Source: Alphaproteobacteria bacterium (GTDB taxonomy: Bacteria > Pseudomonadota > Alphaproteobacteria > Rhodobacterales > Rhodobacteraceae). Taken from it: a DNA stretch of 64,000 bases. Shown one piece after another: positions 1-11,637 of this stretch; position 1 is the first letter of the stretch, and each line of letters opens with the position of its first letter. Under the pieces are notes generated by a model, which was not told the DNA's origin, made no database searches, and saw only the letters and a program-made list of their open reading frames with translations. Both the position numbers and the translations under genes were made by a program. The stretch lies in NCBI GenBank assembly GCA_030427405.1, contig JAUHXK010000012.1, positions 1-64,000 of the forward strand. The letters run 5' to 3'.

Positions 1-1
1 G

Positions 2-289
2 ATGGCATTGAAACCGCTTCATGACCGTGTGTTGGTCCGTCGCGTTGAAAGCGAAGAGAAAACCGCAGGCGGCCTGATCATTCCCGATAGCGCAAAAGAA
101 AAGCCCAGCGAAGGCGAAGTCGTCGCAACCGGCGAAGGCGCGCGCAAGGACAGCGGCGAGCTGATCGCAATGGCGGTCAAAGCTGGCGACAAGATCCTGT
201 TCGGCAAATGGTCGGGCACCGAGGTTCAGGTCGACGGCGAAGAGCTGCTGATGATGAAAGAAAGCGACATCATGGGGATCATCGAGTAA
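2..289 (+). CDS. groES: 10 kDa co-chaperonin GroES
   Basis: [29 protein letters not shown]... canonical GroES; followed by groEL. Confidence 0.98.
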   Translation: MALKPLHDRVLVRRVESEEKTAGGLIIPDSAKEKPSEGEVVATGEGARKDSGELIAMAVKAGDKILFGKWSGTEVQVDGEELLMMKESDIMGIIE

Positions 290-310
290 GCGCGCAGCGC
301 TTCACTCTGA

Positions 311-1990
<1,680 letters not shown>

Positions 1991-2080
1991 GCACGTCGAG
2001 CGCGCTCTGGCGTTTCGACGGCCCCAAGGCGGCGTGGCCAAAATAGGTCAAGCCGCCGAAGAGGGAGCCAAAAACATGAT

Positions 2081-2108
2081 GGGGTCGCCTTTGGGCGGCC
2101 CCGTTTTC
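2081..2108 (+). terminator. Rho-independent terminator of groESL
   Basis: ggggtcgcc-ttt-gggcggcccc followed by gtttt. Confidence 0.75.
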
Positions 2109-2132
2109 GATTGAGATGCCCGCTGCGCGTGC

Positions 2133-2168
2133 ATGCCTCCGGCGGGAGTATTTTTGAAAAGATGAAAT
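2133..2168. repeat. 36-bp interspersed repeat, copy 1
   Basis: atgcctccggcgggagtatttttgaaaagatgaaat; 35/36 identical to the reverse complement of 5048-5083. Confidence 0.9.
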
Positions 2169-2229
2169 GGGGTCTCGTTTTGCAGCAAAGTGAGTGGGAT
2201 TGGCACACGGAAAGAGCTATGCGGTTGAT

Positions 2230-3072
2230 ATGAGATTATTTCTGCTTACCGCCCTTACCATGTGCGCCTTTGCGGCAAATTCAATCCTGAATCGTTTGGC
2301 GGTCGACAGCGGGGCCAGTGATCCGGCAGGGTTTGCGGTGGTTCGGGTTTTGTCGGGGGCTTTGATCCTGGCCGGCTTGGTCCTTGCACGGGGCGGATAC
2401 CTTCCGTTGCGAAACAGGCGCAGGGTTGTGGGGGCAGGGGCGCTGTCGCTGTACATGATCGGGTTTTCCGTGGCTTACCTGACACTGGACGCAGGGTTGG
2501 GCGCGTTGATCCTGTTCGGCGTCGTGCAAATTACCATGTTTGCGGCAAATTCCGTCACCGGAACCGTGCCTTCGGCACGTCACCTGACGGGCGCAGCCAT
2601 CGCGATGGGCGGGCTGGTCTGCGTGCTGTGGCCCGCCGGCGCGCTGCGCGTTGATCCGGTGGGAGCGGTGCTGATGATCGCGGCCGGGATAGGTTGGGCT
2701 TTTTATTCAATCGCAGGGCGGTCTGAACCGGATGCGCTGGCCGGGACGGCGGCAAATTTCGTCGTGGCATTGCCAGTGACGGCCCTTGCCCTTTTGGCGG
2801 CAGGCGGCACGTGGCAGATGACTGGCGCCGGCTACGCGCTTGCGGCCCTGTCCGGCAGCGTGACATCTGGCCTCGGCTATGCGCTGTGGTACCGCGTTCT
2901 GCCTCAACTGGCACCGTCGGCCGCGGCCGTAGTGCAACTGAGCGTGCCGGTCATCGCCATCTTGGCAGGCGTCGCGCTGTTGGGCGAAGCGGTCAGCATG
3001 CGCCTTGCCCTTGGGGCATGCCTTGTCCTGGGCGGCATCGCGATGGCGGTATTGCGCGGGGCGCGGCGCTAG
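2230..3072 (+). CDS. DMT superfamily (EamA) transporter
   Basis: ~10 TM hydrophobic protein with duplicated EamA-like halves. Confidence 0.85.
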   Translation: MRLFLLTALTMCAFAANSILNRLAVDSGASDPAGFAVVRVLSGALILAGLVLARGGYLPLRNRRRVVGAGALSLYMIGFSVAYLTLDAGLGALILFGVVQITMFAANSVTGTVPSARHLTGAAIAMGGLVCVLWPAGALRVDPVGAVLMIAAGIGWAFYSIAGRSEPDALAGTAANFVVALPVTALALLAAGGTWQMTGAGYALAALSGSVTSGLGYALWYRVLPQLAPSAAAVVQLSVPVIAILAGVALLGEAVSMRLALGACLVLGGIAMAVLRGARR

Positions 3073-3110
3073 GGGTTTCCCCTGTTCGGTTTAGGGATTA
3101 TCTGGCGGGA

Positions 3111-3884
3111 ATGAGAGTTCTGATCGCGCTAATTTTGTGTTTCTTGCCTGCCGCCGCCAGTGCGAAATGCGTTGTCCTGCTTCATGGCCTGGCCCGTACC
3201 GAAGCGTCGTTTTCAGTCATGGAGCAGCTGTTTCGCATTCATGACTATACCGTGGTCGTCCCCGGGTATCATTCGACCGACCTGCCCATTCCCGAACTTG
3301 CCAGCGAAGCGCTGCCGGATGCGTTTGAGGCTTGCGGAAAGGAAAAGGTCAACGTGGTGGCTCATTCCATGGGCGGTATCCTGCTGCGCTATTGGCTGCA
3401 GGACAACCATCCGGGAAACCTGGGACGCGTTGTCATGCTTGGCCCCCCGAACCAGGGCAGCCAGCTTGTCGATGAACTGGGCGATTGGGAGGTGTTCGGC
3501 CTGTTGAATGGCCCGGCCGGTCTGGCGCTGGGCACCGGTCCCGAAGGGGTGCCGCGCAAGTTGCCGCCGGTCGCGTTCGAACTGGGGGTCATCGCGGGGA
3601 GAAACTCGCTGAACCCGCTATTCTCTTCGCTGATTGATGGGCCGGATGACGGCAAGGTTTCGGTCGAAACAACAAAGGTGGACGGTATGGCCGATCACCT
3701 CGTTCTGCCCGTGACGCATACATTCATGATGAACAATCCGCGCGTCATGGCCCAGGCCTTGCACTTTATCGAATTTGGCCAGTTCGATCCGCAGATCACC
3801 TGGCTTGACGGAGTGATGGACATCATTGACGAGATTTGTATCGGGCAGGACTGCTCGGAACCGGAGTCGGAGCCCACAAGATGA
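3111..3884 (+). CDS. Exported alpha/beta hydrolase / lipase-like protein
   Basis: Signal peptide [18 protein letters not shown], oxyanion VVLLHGL, nucleophile elbow AHSMGG. Confidence 0.85.
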   Translation: MRVLIALILCFLPAAASAKCVVLLHGLARTEASFSVMEQLFRIHDYTVVVPGYHSTDLPIPELASEALPDAFEACGKEKVNVVAHSMGGILLRYWLQDNHPGNLGRVVMLGPPNQGSQLVDELGDWEVFGLLNGPAGLALGTGPEGVPRKLPPVAFELGVIAGRNSLNPLFSSLIDGPDDGKVSVETTKVDGMADHLVLPVTHTFMMNNPRVMAQALHFIEFGQFDPQITWLDGVMDIIDEICIGQDCSEPESEPTR

Positions 3885-5035
3885 CAGTTCTCGACGTAAC
3901 ACTCACCGGCGCAGATGTTCTTTTGCCCGCGGGCGGGCTGTCGCGGTCGGAATTGACCATCGCGGACGGGCGGGTTCAGCCGGGTCGACAAGGGGGCCGG
4001 GTCATAGACCTGTCTGGCTACCTGGTCCTGCCCGGCATCGTGGACTTGCACGGAGATGGCTTCGAAAGGCATATCGCGCCCCGCCGGGGCGCAATGAAGC
4101 AGATGGCAGAGGGGATCGTTTCGGTCGAGGCCGAACTGGCGGCAAACGGGATCACCACAGCGGTCCTTGCCCAGTTCCACAGTTGGGAAGGCGGCGTGCG
4201 CGGCCCGGAATTTGCAGCACAGGTTTTCCAGGCGATTGCATCGGTGCGCGATCTGGTCGTGACCGACCTTGTTCCGCAACTGCGCTTCGAAACTCACATG
4301 CTGGACGCCTATTCGGGACTGGCGGATCGTATAGCCGCATGGCAGGTGCCCTATGTGGTTTTCAACGATCACCTGCCACATGCGCGACTGGCGCAAGGTC
4401 GAAAGCCACCGAGGTTGACCGGGCAGGCCCTGAAGGCCGGGCGCAGTCCGGAAAGCCATTTGTCGATGTTGCAAGCCATGCATGAGCGGCGCGGCGAAGT
4501 GCCTGCGGCGCTGGACGTGTTGTGCAGGGAATTGACCGCCCGTGGCATTACGCTGGGCAGTCATGACGACACAACGGCCGAAGAGCGCGCGGAATGGCGC
4601 GCAAGGGGCGCGGCGATTGCCGAATTTCCCGAGACACCAGAAGCCGCCGAAGCCGCGCGCGCCGCTGGCGATCACATCATCCTCGGGTCTCCCAACGTGG
4701 TGCGTGGCGGATCGCATAAGGGAAATGCCAGCGCGTTGGATTTGATCGCGATGGGGCTGTGCGATGCACTTGCCTCGGACTATCACTATCCAAGCCCGCG
4801 CCGCGCCGCACTGTTGCTGGCCAAAAGCGGCCTGTTGGACTTTGCCGCGGCCTGGGCGCTGGTCTCATCGGGGCCCGCGCGGGTGCTTAACCTCGATGAT
4901 CGCGGAAGCCTTGATGCGGGCAAACGGGCCGACCTGGTCATCCTGGATGCCGAAACGCACCGGGTCGCCGCCACATTGGCGGCTGGGCGGGTCAGCTATA
5001 TGTCAGGTGACATAGCCGCCCGCTTCATCAGCTAA
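3881..5035 (+). CDS. phnM: PhnM-like alpha-D-ribose 1-methylphosphonate 5-triphosphate diphosphatase (amidohydrolase superfamily)
   Basis: [54 protein letters not shown] overlap with preceding gene. Confidence 0.85.
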   Translation: MTVLDVTLTGADVLLPAGGLSRSELTIADGRVQPGRQGGRVIDLSGYLVLPGIVDLHGDGFERHIAPRRGAMKQMAEGIVSVEAELAANGITTAVLAQFHSWEGGVRGPEFAAQVFQAIASVRDLVVTDLVPQLRFETHMLDAYSGLADRIAAWQVPYVVFNDHLPHARLAQGRKPPRLTGQALKAGRSPESHLSMLQAMHERRGEVPAALDVLCRELTARGITLGSHDDTTAEERAEWRARGAAIAEFPETPEAAEAARAAGDHIILGSPNVVRGGSHKGNASALDLIAMGLCDALASDYHYPSPRRAALLLAKSGLLDFAAAWALVSSGPARVLNLDDRGSLDAGKRADLVILDAETHRVAATLAAGRVSYMSGDIAARFIS

Positions 5036-5047
5036 CTACCGGCGCAG

Positions 5048-5083
5048 ATTTCATCTTTTCGAAAATACTCCCGCCGGAGGCAT
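5048..5083. repeat. 36-bp interspersed repeat, copy 2 (inverted)
   Basis: Reverse complement atgcctccggcgggagtattttcgaaaagatgaaat; one mismatch to copy 1. Confidence 0.9.
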
Positions 5084-5103
5084 TGCGCATCAGCGCGATT
5101 GTC

Positions 5104-6171
5104 TCAGCGGGTGACGCGGTTAAAGTGCCCCATTTTTCGGCCGGGTTTGACCTCGGCCTTGCCATACAGGTGCAGCGCCACGTCGCGTTCGCGGGCCAGG
5201 TCCGGAACGCGTTCCATATCATCCCCGATCAGGTTCTCCATCACGACGTCCGAATGCCGCTGCCCGTCGCCCAAAGGCCAGCCGGCAACCGCACGAATAT
5301 GCTGCTCGAACTGGTCAACGGCACAGCCGTTTTGTGTCCAATGCCCCGAATTATGGACTCGCGGCGCGATCTCGTTCACGATCAGACCGCCGGGTGTCAC
5401 AAACAGTTCGACCCCCATGACGCCGACATAGTCCAGCGCGTTCAATATGTTGGCGGCAAGCAGAATCGCGTCGGTGCGCTGCGATGCCGACAACCGGGCC
5501 GGAACCGTGGTCGTGCGCAGGATGCCTTCGCGGTGAACATTTTCCCCAGGATCAAAACAGGCAACCTGCCCATCCAGACCCCGCGCGGCAATAATGGAAA
5601 CTTCGTGGCTGAAATCGACAAAACCTTCAAGGATGGCAGGTGCGCCTGCCATGTCTGCCAAAGCAGCCTCGGCGTCATCGGGGCTGTGCAATCGCGCCTG
5701 ACCCTTGCCGTCATACCCGAAACGCCGGGTCTTCAGGATGGCAGGTACGCCAATGTCATCAATCGCACGCCGCAGCCCTGCCATATCGGCAACATCGGCA
5801 AACGGGGCAGTATTCAGGCCGAGGTCTTGCAGAAAGGTCTTTTCCGTCAACCTGTCCTGGCTGATCCGCAGGGCCTCGCGCCCGGGATGGATGGGGCAAT
5901 GTGCCTCTAGCAGATCCAGGGCTTGGGTTGGGATGTTTTCGAACTCGTAGGAAATGACATCCACGGAATCTGCGAAACGGCGCAGCGCGTCCGCATCCTT
6001 GTAAGAGGCCGTCGTCACGCGGTCGGCCACCTGTCCGGCAGGTGGGTTTGCGCCGGGTTCGAAAATATGCGTGGCAAGGCCCAGCCTTGCTGCGGCCACG
6101 GACAGCATTCGGCCCAATTGCCCGCCACCGAGAATACCGACAACGCCACCGGGTTGCAGCGGGCTATTCAT
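5104..6171 (-). CDS. purK: 5-(carboxyamino)imidazole ribonucleotide synthase
   Basis: [24 protein letters not shown]..., ATP-grasp; adjacent purE. Confidence 0.96.
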   Translation of the reverse strand: MNSPLQPGGVVGILGGGQLGRMLSVAAARLGLATHIFEPGANPPAGQVADRVTTASYKDADALRRFADSVDVISYEFENIPTQALDLLEAHCPIHPGREALRISQDRLTEKTFLQDLGLNTAPFADVADMAGLRRAIDDIGVPAILKTRRFGYDGKGQARLHSPDDAEAALADMAGAPAILEGFVDFSHEVSIIAARGLDGQVACFDPGENVHREGILRTTTVPARLSASQRTDAILLAANILNALDYVGVMGVELFVTPGGLIVNEIAPRVHNSGHWTQNGCAVDQFEQHIRAVAGWPLGDGQRHSDVVMENLIGDDMERVPDLARERDVALHLYGKAEVKPGRKMGHFNRVTR

Positions 6172-6652
6172 CGCGTGGCTCCTGCGGGATCGAATCCGAC
6201 AGGGCAGCGCGCCATGCATCCAGCCGTCCGGCCAGATCGCTGTCCTGCAACGCCAGGATTCCGGCGGCCATAAGCCCCGCATTGGCCCCGCCCGCCGACC
6301 CGATGGCCATGGTCGCAACCGGGAAGCCCTTGGGCATTTGGACGATGGAATACAGCGAATCGACCCCGGACAGGGCACGGGTCTGAACCGGAACGCCAAT
6401 AACGGGCACGCGTGTTTTCGACGCCATCATCCCGGGCAAGTGCGCCGCCCCGCCAGCACCGGCGATGATGACCTGCAACCCGCGGTCGACGGCGGTTTTT
6501 CCATATTCCCAAAGGCGGTCAGGGGTCCGGTGGGCCGAAACAATGCGTGCCTCATACCCGATGCCCAGTTCATCCAGAATATCCGCTGCGGCTTTCATGG
6601 TCGGCCAGTCCGACTGGCTGCCCATGATGATCCCGACCTTGATCTCATCCAT
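6164..6652 (-). CDS. purE: 5-(carboxyamino)imidazole ribonucleotide mutase
   Basis: [26 protein letters not shown]... [11 protein letters not shown]. Confidence 0.97.
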   Translation of the reverse strand: MDEIKVGIIMGSQSDWPTMKAAADILDELGIGYEARIVSAHRTPDRLWEYGKTAVDRGLQVIIAGAGGAAHLPGMMASKTRVPVIGVPVQTRALSGVDSLYSIVQMPKGFPVATMAIGSAGGANAGLMAAGILALQDSDLAGRLDAWRAALSDSIPQEPRDE

Positions 6653-6733
6653 CCGCAATGTCTCCGCCACTTCCAAAAGAGCGCGCACTATAGCCAAATC
6701 AGCCTAGGTGGCAATGCGGCAGAAGCATGCGAT

Positions 6734-6958
6734 TCAGGCAATAATATCAGGGGTCAGCCTGTCCTCGATCAGCCTGATCGTATCTTTGAGCCGCAGTTTC
6801 TGCTTTTTCAGCCGCTTGATCGTCAACTGGTCCGATGTCCCCTTGGCCTGCAAGGCTTCGATTGCTTCGTCCAGGTCCCGGTGCTGACGGCGGAAGACTT
6901 CAAGCTCGACACGCAAAACTTCATCGGTTTTCATTGAAATGTCGGTTGGCGCGTTCAT
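6734..6958 (-). CDS. DUF465 (YdcH-like) small coiled-coil protein
   Basis: EVFRRQHRDLDEAIEAL...LKKQKLRLKDTI. Confidence 0.85.
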   Translation of the reverse strand: MNAPTDISMKTDEVLRVELEVFRRQHRDLDEAIEALQAKGTSDQLTIKRLKKQKLRLKDTIRLIEDRLTPDIIA

Positions 6959-7025
6959 TGGCGACTCAGTCTGTCTGGTGGTGCTTGCTACACAAGATAG
7001 TGCGTTAAGGTTAAGCCGCCTAGAC

Positions 7026-7056
7026 CTTGTGGACATCCCGTTTTCTTCCCATATTC
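7026..7056 (+). promoter_or_regulatory. Candidate RpoH (heat-shock sigma) promoter for hsp20
   Basis: CTTG (7026-7029) and CCCATATT (7048-7055) upstream of hsp20. Confidence 0.45.
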
Positions 7057-7122
7057 TATATTGCGCGGTTGCCGCTATGGGGCCGCTCGAAACGTCGCTT
7101 TGACAAAGAAGGACGAGAAAAC

Positions 7123-7536
7123 GTGTCGAAACTTACTCTTGGCTCATACCCGCATCTTTTGGGATTCGAGCAATTGGAACGCCTTCTTGAACGCTCTGCC
7201 AAGGGCGGCAACGAAGGATATCCGCCTTATAACATCGAACAGACTTCGGATTTTTCCTATCGCATCACCCTGGCGGTTGCCGGGTTCGCCGAACAGGACC
7301 TGTCCATAACGATCGAGGATCGTCAGTTGGTCATTCGGGGCCGTCAGAGCGACGATAGCGAAGGGCGCGTGTACCTGCATCGCGGTATTGCCGCGCGACA
7401 GTTCCAGCGCATGTTCGTTCTCGCCGATGGCGTCGAAGTCGGAGAGGCCATCATGGAAAACGGGTTGCTGCATGTCGACCTGACTCGCGCCGTTCCCGAA
7501 ACCGTGGTGCAGACAATCAACATAAGGAAGGGGTAA
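7123..7536 (+). CDS. Hsp20/alpha-crystallin small heat-shock protein (GTG start)
   Basis: YRITLAVAGFAEQDLSITIEDRQLVIRG... HRGIAARQFQRMFVLADGV. Confidence 0.93.
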   Translation: MSKLTLGSYPHLLGFEQLERLLERSAKGGNEGYPPYNIEQTSDFSYRITLAVAGFAEQDLSITIEDRQLVIRGRQSDDSEGRVYLHRGIAARQFQRMFVLADGVEVGEAIMENGLLHVDLTRAVPETVVQTINIRKG

Positions 7537-7539
7537 GTC

Positions 7540-7764
7540 ATGAATACACCATATGAAATCAACGCCGAAGGCGACCGGATCGTCTATGTAAAGGCGATCG
7601 ACGTGGCGGACTTGCCGCGGGATGTGCGCGATCAGGCCGGTGATCTGGATCACCTTTATGCCGTCCACGATTCCGACGGCCAGCAGTTGGCGCTTGTCGC
7701 CGATCGCAAAATGGCTTTTGTACTGGCGCGCCAGCACGACCTGTCGCCGGTGGCCGTTCACTGA
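7540..7764 (+). CDS. DUF1150 family protein
   Basis: MNTPYEINAEGDRIVYVKAIDVADLP..., typical neighbour of hsp20 in Rhodobacteraceae. Confidence 0.8.
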   Translation: MNTPYEINAEGDRIVYVKAIDVADLPRDVRDQAGDLDHLYAVHDSDGQQLALVADRKMAFVLARQHDLSPVAVH

Positions 7765-7873
7765 GTTCACTCCGTCTACCCGAATAGCCGTGACATTCAC
7801 CATAGCACAGGCGAAACCGGCACCACGGCAGCATTCGCCCGCCGGGTGCCGGGGCAGATAAGGAAATGCGCAC

Positions 7874-8761
7874 ATGAGCTGGTATGATTTCGATTGGGTG
7901 GATGCCTTCAGCGACCGCGCGTTTGGCGGCAATGGCTGCGCCGTCGTACACGGGGGCGCTGACCTGCCCGAGGACGTCTGTACCAGCTATGTCAAGGAGA
8001 CATCGCTGGTAGAGTGCACCTTTACCGGACCGTCCAGCGTTGCAGATGTCAAAGTCCGCTATTTTCTGGCAAGCCGCGAAATCCCCTTTGCAGGTCATCC
8101 GACGATTGCGACCGTTGCCGCCCTGCGTTCACGGGGGGTGGTGCAGGGCGACTCGCTGACACTGGAAACCGGGGCGGGACTTGTTGCCATTCGCCTGAAC
8201 GGTGATCAGATCGAGATGACGCAGGTTGCACCTGAGTTTGGGGCCATGGTTCCCGCCCAGCTTGTCGCTGATGCCATCGGTCTGCCGCGTGAGGCAATCG
8301 TTGCCCCGCCGCAAATGGTTTCCACTGGCCTGCCATTCTGCATAACCCTGTTGCGGGACCATGACGCTTTGCGGGCCGCGAAACTGGATCCGGGGCCGTT
8401 GCGCAAAATTGCCGAAACAGCCGGATTTTCCGGAACCGACATGGCAGAGCCGTTCCTGGTGACGCTGAAGGGCGCCACCGGCAAGGGCGACACGTTTTCG
8501 CGCCTGCTGCTGGCACCACCCAGCCCGCCCGAGGACCCGTTTACCGGCTCGGCGACCGGCGCGATGGCCGCGTATCTTTGGAAGAACGGATTGATGCAAA
8601 AGGATATGTTCATCGCCGAACAGGGGCATGACATGGGGCGCCCGGGCCAGGCCAAGGTCACCCGCGTTGGACCGGTCGATGCAATGACCGGGATCAGGGT
8701 TGCCGGGCAGGGGCACATCCTGATGCGCGGGCAAGTCGACCTGCCCGAGCGCCTGCAATGA
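7874..8761 (+). CDS. PhzF family phenazine biosynthesis-like isomerase
   Basis: VDAFSDRAFGGNGCAVV, FAGHPTIATV, DPFTGSATGAMAAYLW. Confidence 0.92.
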   Translation: MSWYDFDWVDAFSDRAFGGNGCAVVHGGADLPEDVCTSYVKETSLVECTFTGPSSVADVKVRYFLASREIPFAGHPTIATVAALRSRGVVQGDSLTLETGAGLVAIRLNGDQIEMTQVAPEFGAMVPAQLVADAIGLPREAIVAPPQMVSTGLPFCITLLRDHDALRAAKLDPGPLRKIAETAGFSGTDMAEPFLVTLKGATGKGDTFSRLLLAPPSPPEDPFTGSATGAMAAYLWKNGLMQKDMFIAEQGHDMGRPGQAKVTRVGPVDAMTGIRVAGQGHILMRGQVDLPERLQ

Positions 8762-9618
8762 CCACCCCGGCAATCGGGATACTGCCTTACGGGACGCGTC
8801 TGGGGCCAAAGCTGTCCGCGGTGCCGCTGGCGGATCTGAACTGGCCGCTAGGGTGTCCCGACCGCCTGACGGGCAAGACGGTTGGCGACCTGACCCCGAA
8901 CGATCACCTGATCATGTATCCCAACTCGACGGTGCATATGCGCCTGCGCCGGGGTACAGGCGCGCGTATCTCTTTGATGATGGGGGAACCTTCGGCAATT
9001 CATGGCAAGCACGATCGACTTCTGCGCCTCAGCTGGCGTCGCTTTTTTCGCGTGCTGACGTTCCATGAGGTGCTGCTTGAGCGCCTTCCAAACGCCGTGT
9101 TTCTTCCCTATGGCGCAACGCTTGTTCCACAATGGCGTGAGCTGGCGGTCGAAAAGACACGGTCCTGCTCGCTGATTGCATCGGCCAAACAGGACCTTGC
9201 GGGTCACCAGCTGAGGCACCGTGTCATCGACCGGGTGCGCCGGGATGGAGCCGAGGTCGACATCATGGGGCGGGGGTATTTACCCTTTGATCAGAAATCT
9301 GACGGGTTGGCGCCGTACCGCTATTCGGTGGTGATCGAAAACGTGCGTGAAAAGAACTATTTCTCGGAGAAACTGATCGACGCGATCCTGTGTTCGACGG
9401 TTCCGATCTATTGGGGGTGCCCCAATATCGGCGATTTCATGGAAACGTCGGGGATGATCCTGTGCGAGTCCGAGGCGGATATCATCGCTGCTGTTCAATC
9501 CGTTTCGGAATCGGATTTTGAATCCCGTTTGTCGCGCCTGCAGGAAATTCAGCCGCTGGCCGCAGATTTCGGTGCCTTCGAACAACGCGCAGCCCAGACC
9601 CTGCTTGATCAGCTTTAG
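8758..9618 (+). CDS. Glycosyltransferase, GT10 fucosyltransferase C-terminus-like
   Basis: YSVVIENVREKNYFSEKLIDAILCSTVPIYWGCPNIGDFM; ATGA overlap with PhzF gene. Confidence 0.7.
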   Translation: MTTPAIGILPYGTRLGPKLSAVPLADLNWPLGCPDRLTGKTVGDLTPNDHLIMYPNSTVHMRLRRGTGARISLMMGEPSAIHGKHDRLLRLSWRRFFRVLTFHEVLLERLPNAVFLPYGATLVPQWRELAVEKTRSCSLIASAKQDLAGHQLRHRVIDRVRRDGAEVDIMGRGYLPFDQKSDGLAPYRYSVVIENVREKNYFSEKLIDAILCSTVPIYWGCPNIGDFMETSGMILCESEADIIAAVQSVSESDFESRLSRLQEIQPLAADFGAFEQRAAQTLLDQL

Positions 9619-9670
9619 GTCAGGGCAAGACGGAATCACGCGCCATATCTTGTCTGCGCCCCAGTGCAAA

Positions 9671-9704
9671 CAAAAAGGCCCCCGGCATCGCCAGGGGCCT
9701 TTTG
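9671..9704. terminator. Bidirectional terminator
   Basis: caaaaaggccccc-ggcatcgcc-aggggccttttg between convergent genes. Confidence 0.85.
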
Positions 9705-9723
9705 TATTGGTGTTTACTGGTGC

Positions 9724-11442
9724 TTAGGACCCAGCGATCAGGCCCATGCTTTCCAGCTTGAGCAGGACTTGGTGCGCACAATTGTCGACATCGACATTTT
9801 CGGTCTCAACACGCAGTTCCGGGTTCTCGGGCACGTCGTAAGGGTCCGAGATACCGGTGAATTCCTTGATCTTGCCTTCACGCGCCAACTTGTACAGGCC
9901 CTTGCGGTCGCGCCGCTCGCATTCCTCGATACTGGTCGCGACATGCACTTCGCAAAATGCACCAAACGCTTCGATATCTTCGCGAACAGCGCGGCGCGTG
10001 GTCGAGTACGGCGCGATGGGCGCACAGATGGCGATACCGCCGTTCTTGGTGATCTCGGACGCTACATAGCCGATGCGGCGGATGTTCAGGTCGCGGTGCT
10101 CTTTCGAAAAGCCCAGTTCCGACGACAGGTTCTTACGTACGATGTCACCATCCAGAAGGGTGACCGGACGACCGCCCATCTCCATCAGCTTGACCATCAA
10201 TGCGTTGGCGATGGTTGATTTTCCCGAACCCGAGAAGCCGGTGAAGAAGACTGTGAAACCCTGCTGGCTGCGCGGCGGCTTGGTTTTGCGCAATTCAGCG
10301 ACAACTTCGGGGAAGCTGAACCATTCAGGAATTTCCAGCCCCTCGGCCAGACGGCGGCGCAGTTCGGTCCCCGAGATGTTGAGGATCGTAACCGAGTCGC
10401 GATCCTGTATCTCGTCATTGGGTTCGTATTGGGCGCGTTCCTGCACATAGACCATGTGCTTGAAGTCGACCATTTCGACGCCAATTTCGTCCTGGTATTT
10501 GCGGAACAGATCCTGTGCGTCATAGGGGCCATAGAAATCTTCGCCGGCCGAGTTCTTGCCGGGGCCCGCGTGGTCGCGACCAACGATGAAATGGGTGCAG
10601 CCATGGTTGGCCCGGATCAGGCCATGCCAGACGGCTTCGCGCGGGCCGGCCATGCGCATCGCCAGATTCAGCAGCGACATCGATGTGGTCGAGGCCGGGT
10701 ATTTGTCCAGCACCGCCTCATAGCAGCGGACGCGGGTAAAGTGGTCCACATCGCCGGGTTTGGTCATGCCGACAACCGGGTGGATCAGCAGGTTGGCCTG
10801 TGCTTCTTTCGCTGCGCGGAACGTCAGCTCTTGGTGGGCGCGGTGCAACGGGTTGCGGGTCTGGAACGCAACGATACGGCGCCAGCCCAGCTTGCGGAAA
10901 TAGGCGCGCAATTCGTTTGGCGTATCGCGCCGTGCCTTGAAATCATAGTGGACGGGCGGCTGAATCCCGGTGACGGGTCCGCCCAGATATACCTTTCCGG
11001 CCACGTTGTGCAGGTAGTTCACAGCCGGGTGCGCATCATCATCGGCGCCAAAGACCTTTTCGGCCTCGCGGGATTTGTTTGGGGTCCAGCGATCGGTCAC
11101 GGTCATGGTCGCCAGGATTACGCCTTCCTGGTCGCGCAGGGCGATGTCCTGGCCCAGTTCGATGGTTTCGGCAAAGTCTTCATTGACGTCCAGCGTGATC
11201 GGCATCGGCCACAGCGTGCCATCGGCCAGGCGCATATCTTCGACCACCGTGTTGTAATCGGCTTCACTCAGGAACCCTTTGAGAGGGTTGAAACCGCCAT
11301 TCATCAGCAGTTCCAGGTCGCAGATCTGGCGTGGAGACAGATCCCAACTTGTCAGGTCGGCCGCTTCGACCTTCAGCTTCTGCGCTGATTCATAAGACAC
11401 GTACAGTTCGGGGATCGGGGCCAGATTGCTTAACATCGTCAT
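9724..11442 (-). CDS. sat/cysC: Bifunctional sulfate adenylyltransferase / adenylylsulfate kinase
   Basis: N-terminal ATP sulfurylase (QTRNPLHRAHQEL, GRDHAGPG) fused to APS kinase (FTGFSGSGKSTIANAL, LLDGDIVRKNLSSELGFSKEHRD). Confidence 0.96.
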   Translation of the reverse strand: MTMLSNLAPIPELYVSYESAQKLKVEAADLTSWDLSPRQICDLELLMNGGFNPLKGFLSEADYNTVVEDMRLADGTLWPMPITLDVNEDFAETIELGQDIALRDQEGVILATMTVTDRWTPNKSREAEKVFGADDDAHPAVNYLHNVAGKVYLGGPVTGIQPPVHYDFKARRDTPNELRAYFRKLGWRRIVAFQTRNPLHRAHQELTFRAAKEAQANLLIHPVVGMTKPGDVDHFTRVRCYEAVLDKYPASTTSMSLLNLAMRMAGPREAVWHGLIRANHGCTHFIVGRDHAGPGKNSAGEDFYGPYDAQDLFRKYQDEIGVEMVDFKHMVYVQERAQYEPNDEIQDRDSVTILNISGTELRRRLAEGLEIPEWFSFPEVVAELRKTKPPRSQQGFTVFFTGFSGSGKSTIANALMVKLMEMGGRPVTLLDGDIVRKNLSSELGFSKEHRDLNIRRIGYVASEITKNGGIAICAPIAPYSTTRRAVREDIEAFGAFCEVHVATSIEECERRDRKGLYKLAREGKIKEFTGISDPYDVPENPELRVETENVDVDNCAHQVLLKLESMGLIAGS

Positions 11443-11637
11443 CGTAATACTCTTGTCGCAGTGGGGTTGAGCCAGTGATTCAGGGGTTTTCCCGGGCATG
11501 TGCCCCGGCATTTGGGTGAAGTCCATATACATTCATGAAACAAAGGAGGATATGCGTGGTTTTTGCCCGGATTGGAAGGATTTTCCGGTATTGGGCGCGT
11601 TTGGCGACCGAATTCCTGCGCAACTACAACAATCGGG

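Noticed and set aside
5104-6652. Over-extended purK/purE ORF starts in the track
   Set aside because: Conserved N-termini begin at 6171 (purK) and 6652 (purE); upstream residues are out-of-context readings of neighbouring genes.
10429-11388. 319-aa plus-strand ORF
   Set aside because: Antisense shadow of the sat/cysC fusion gene.
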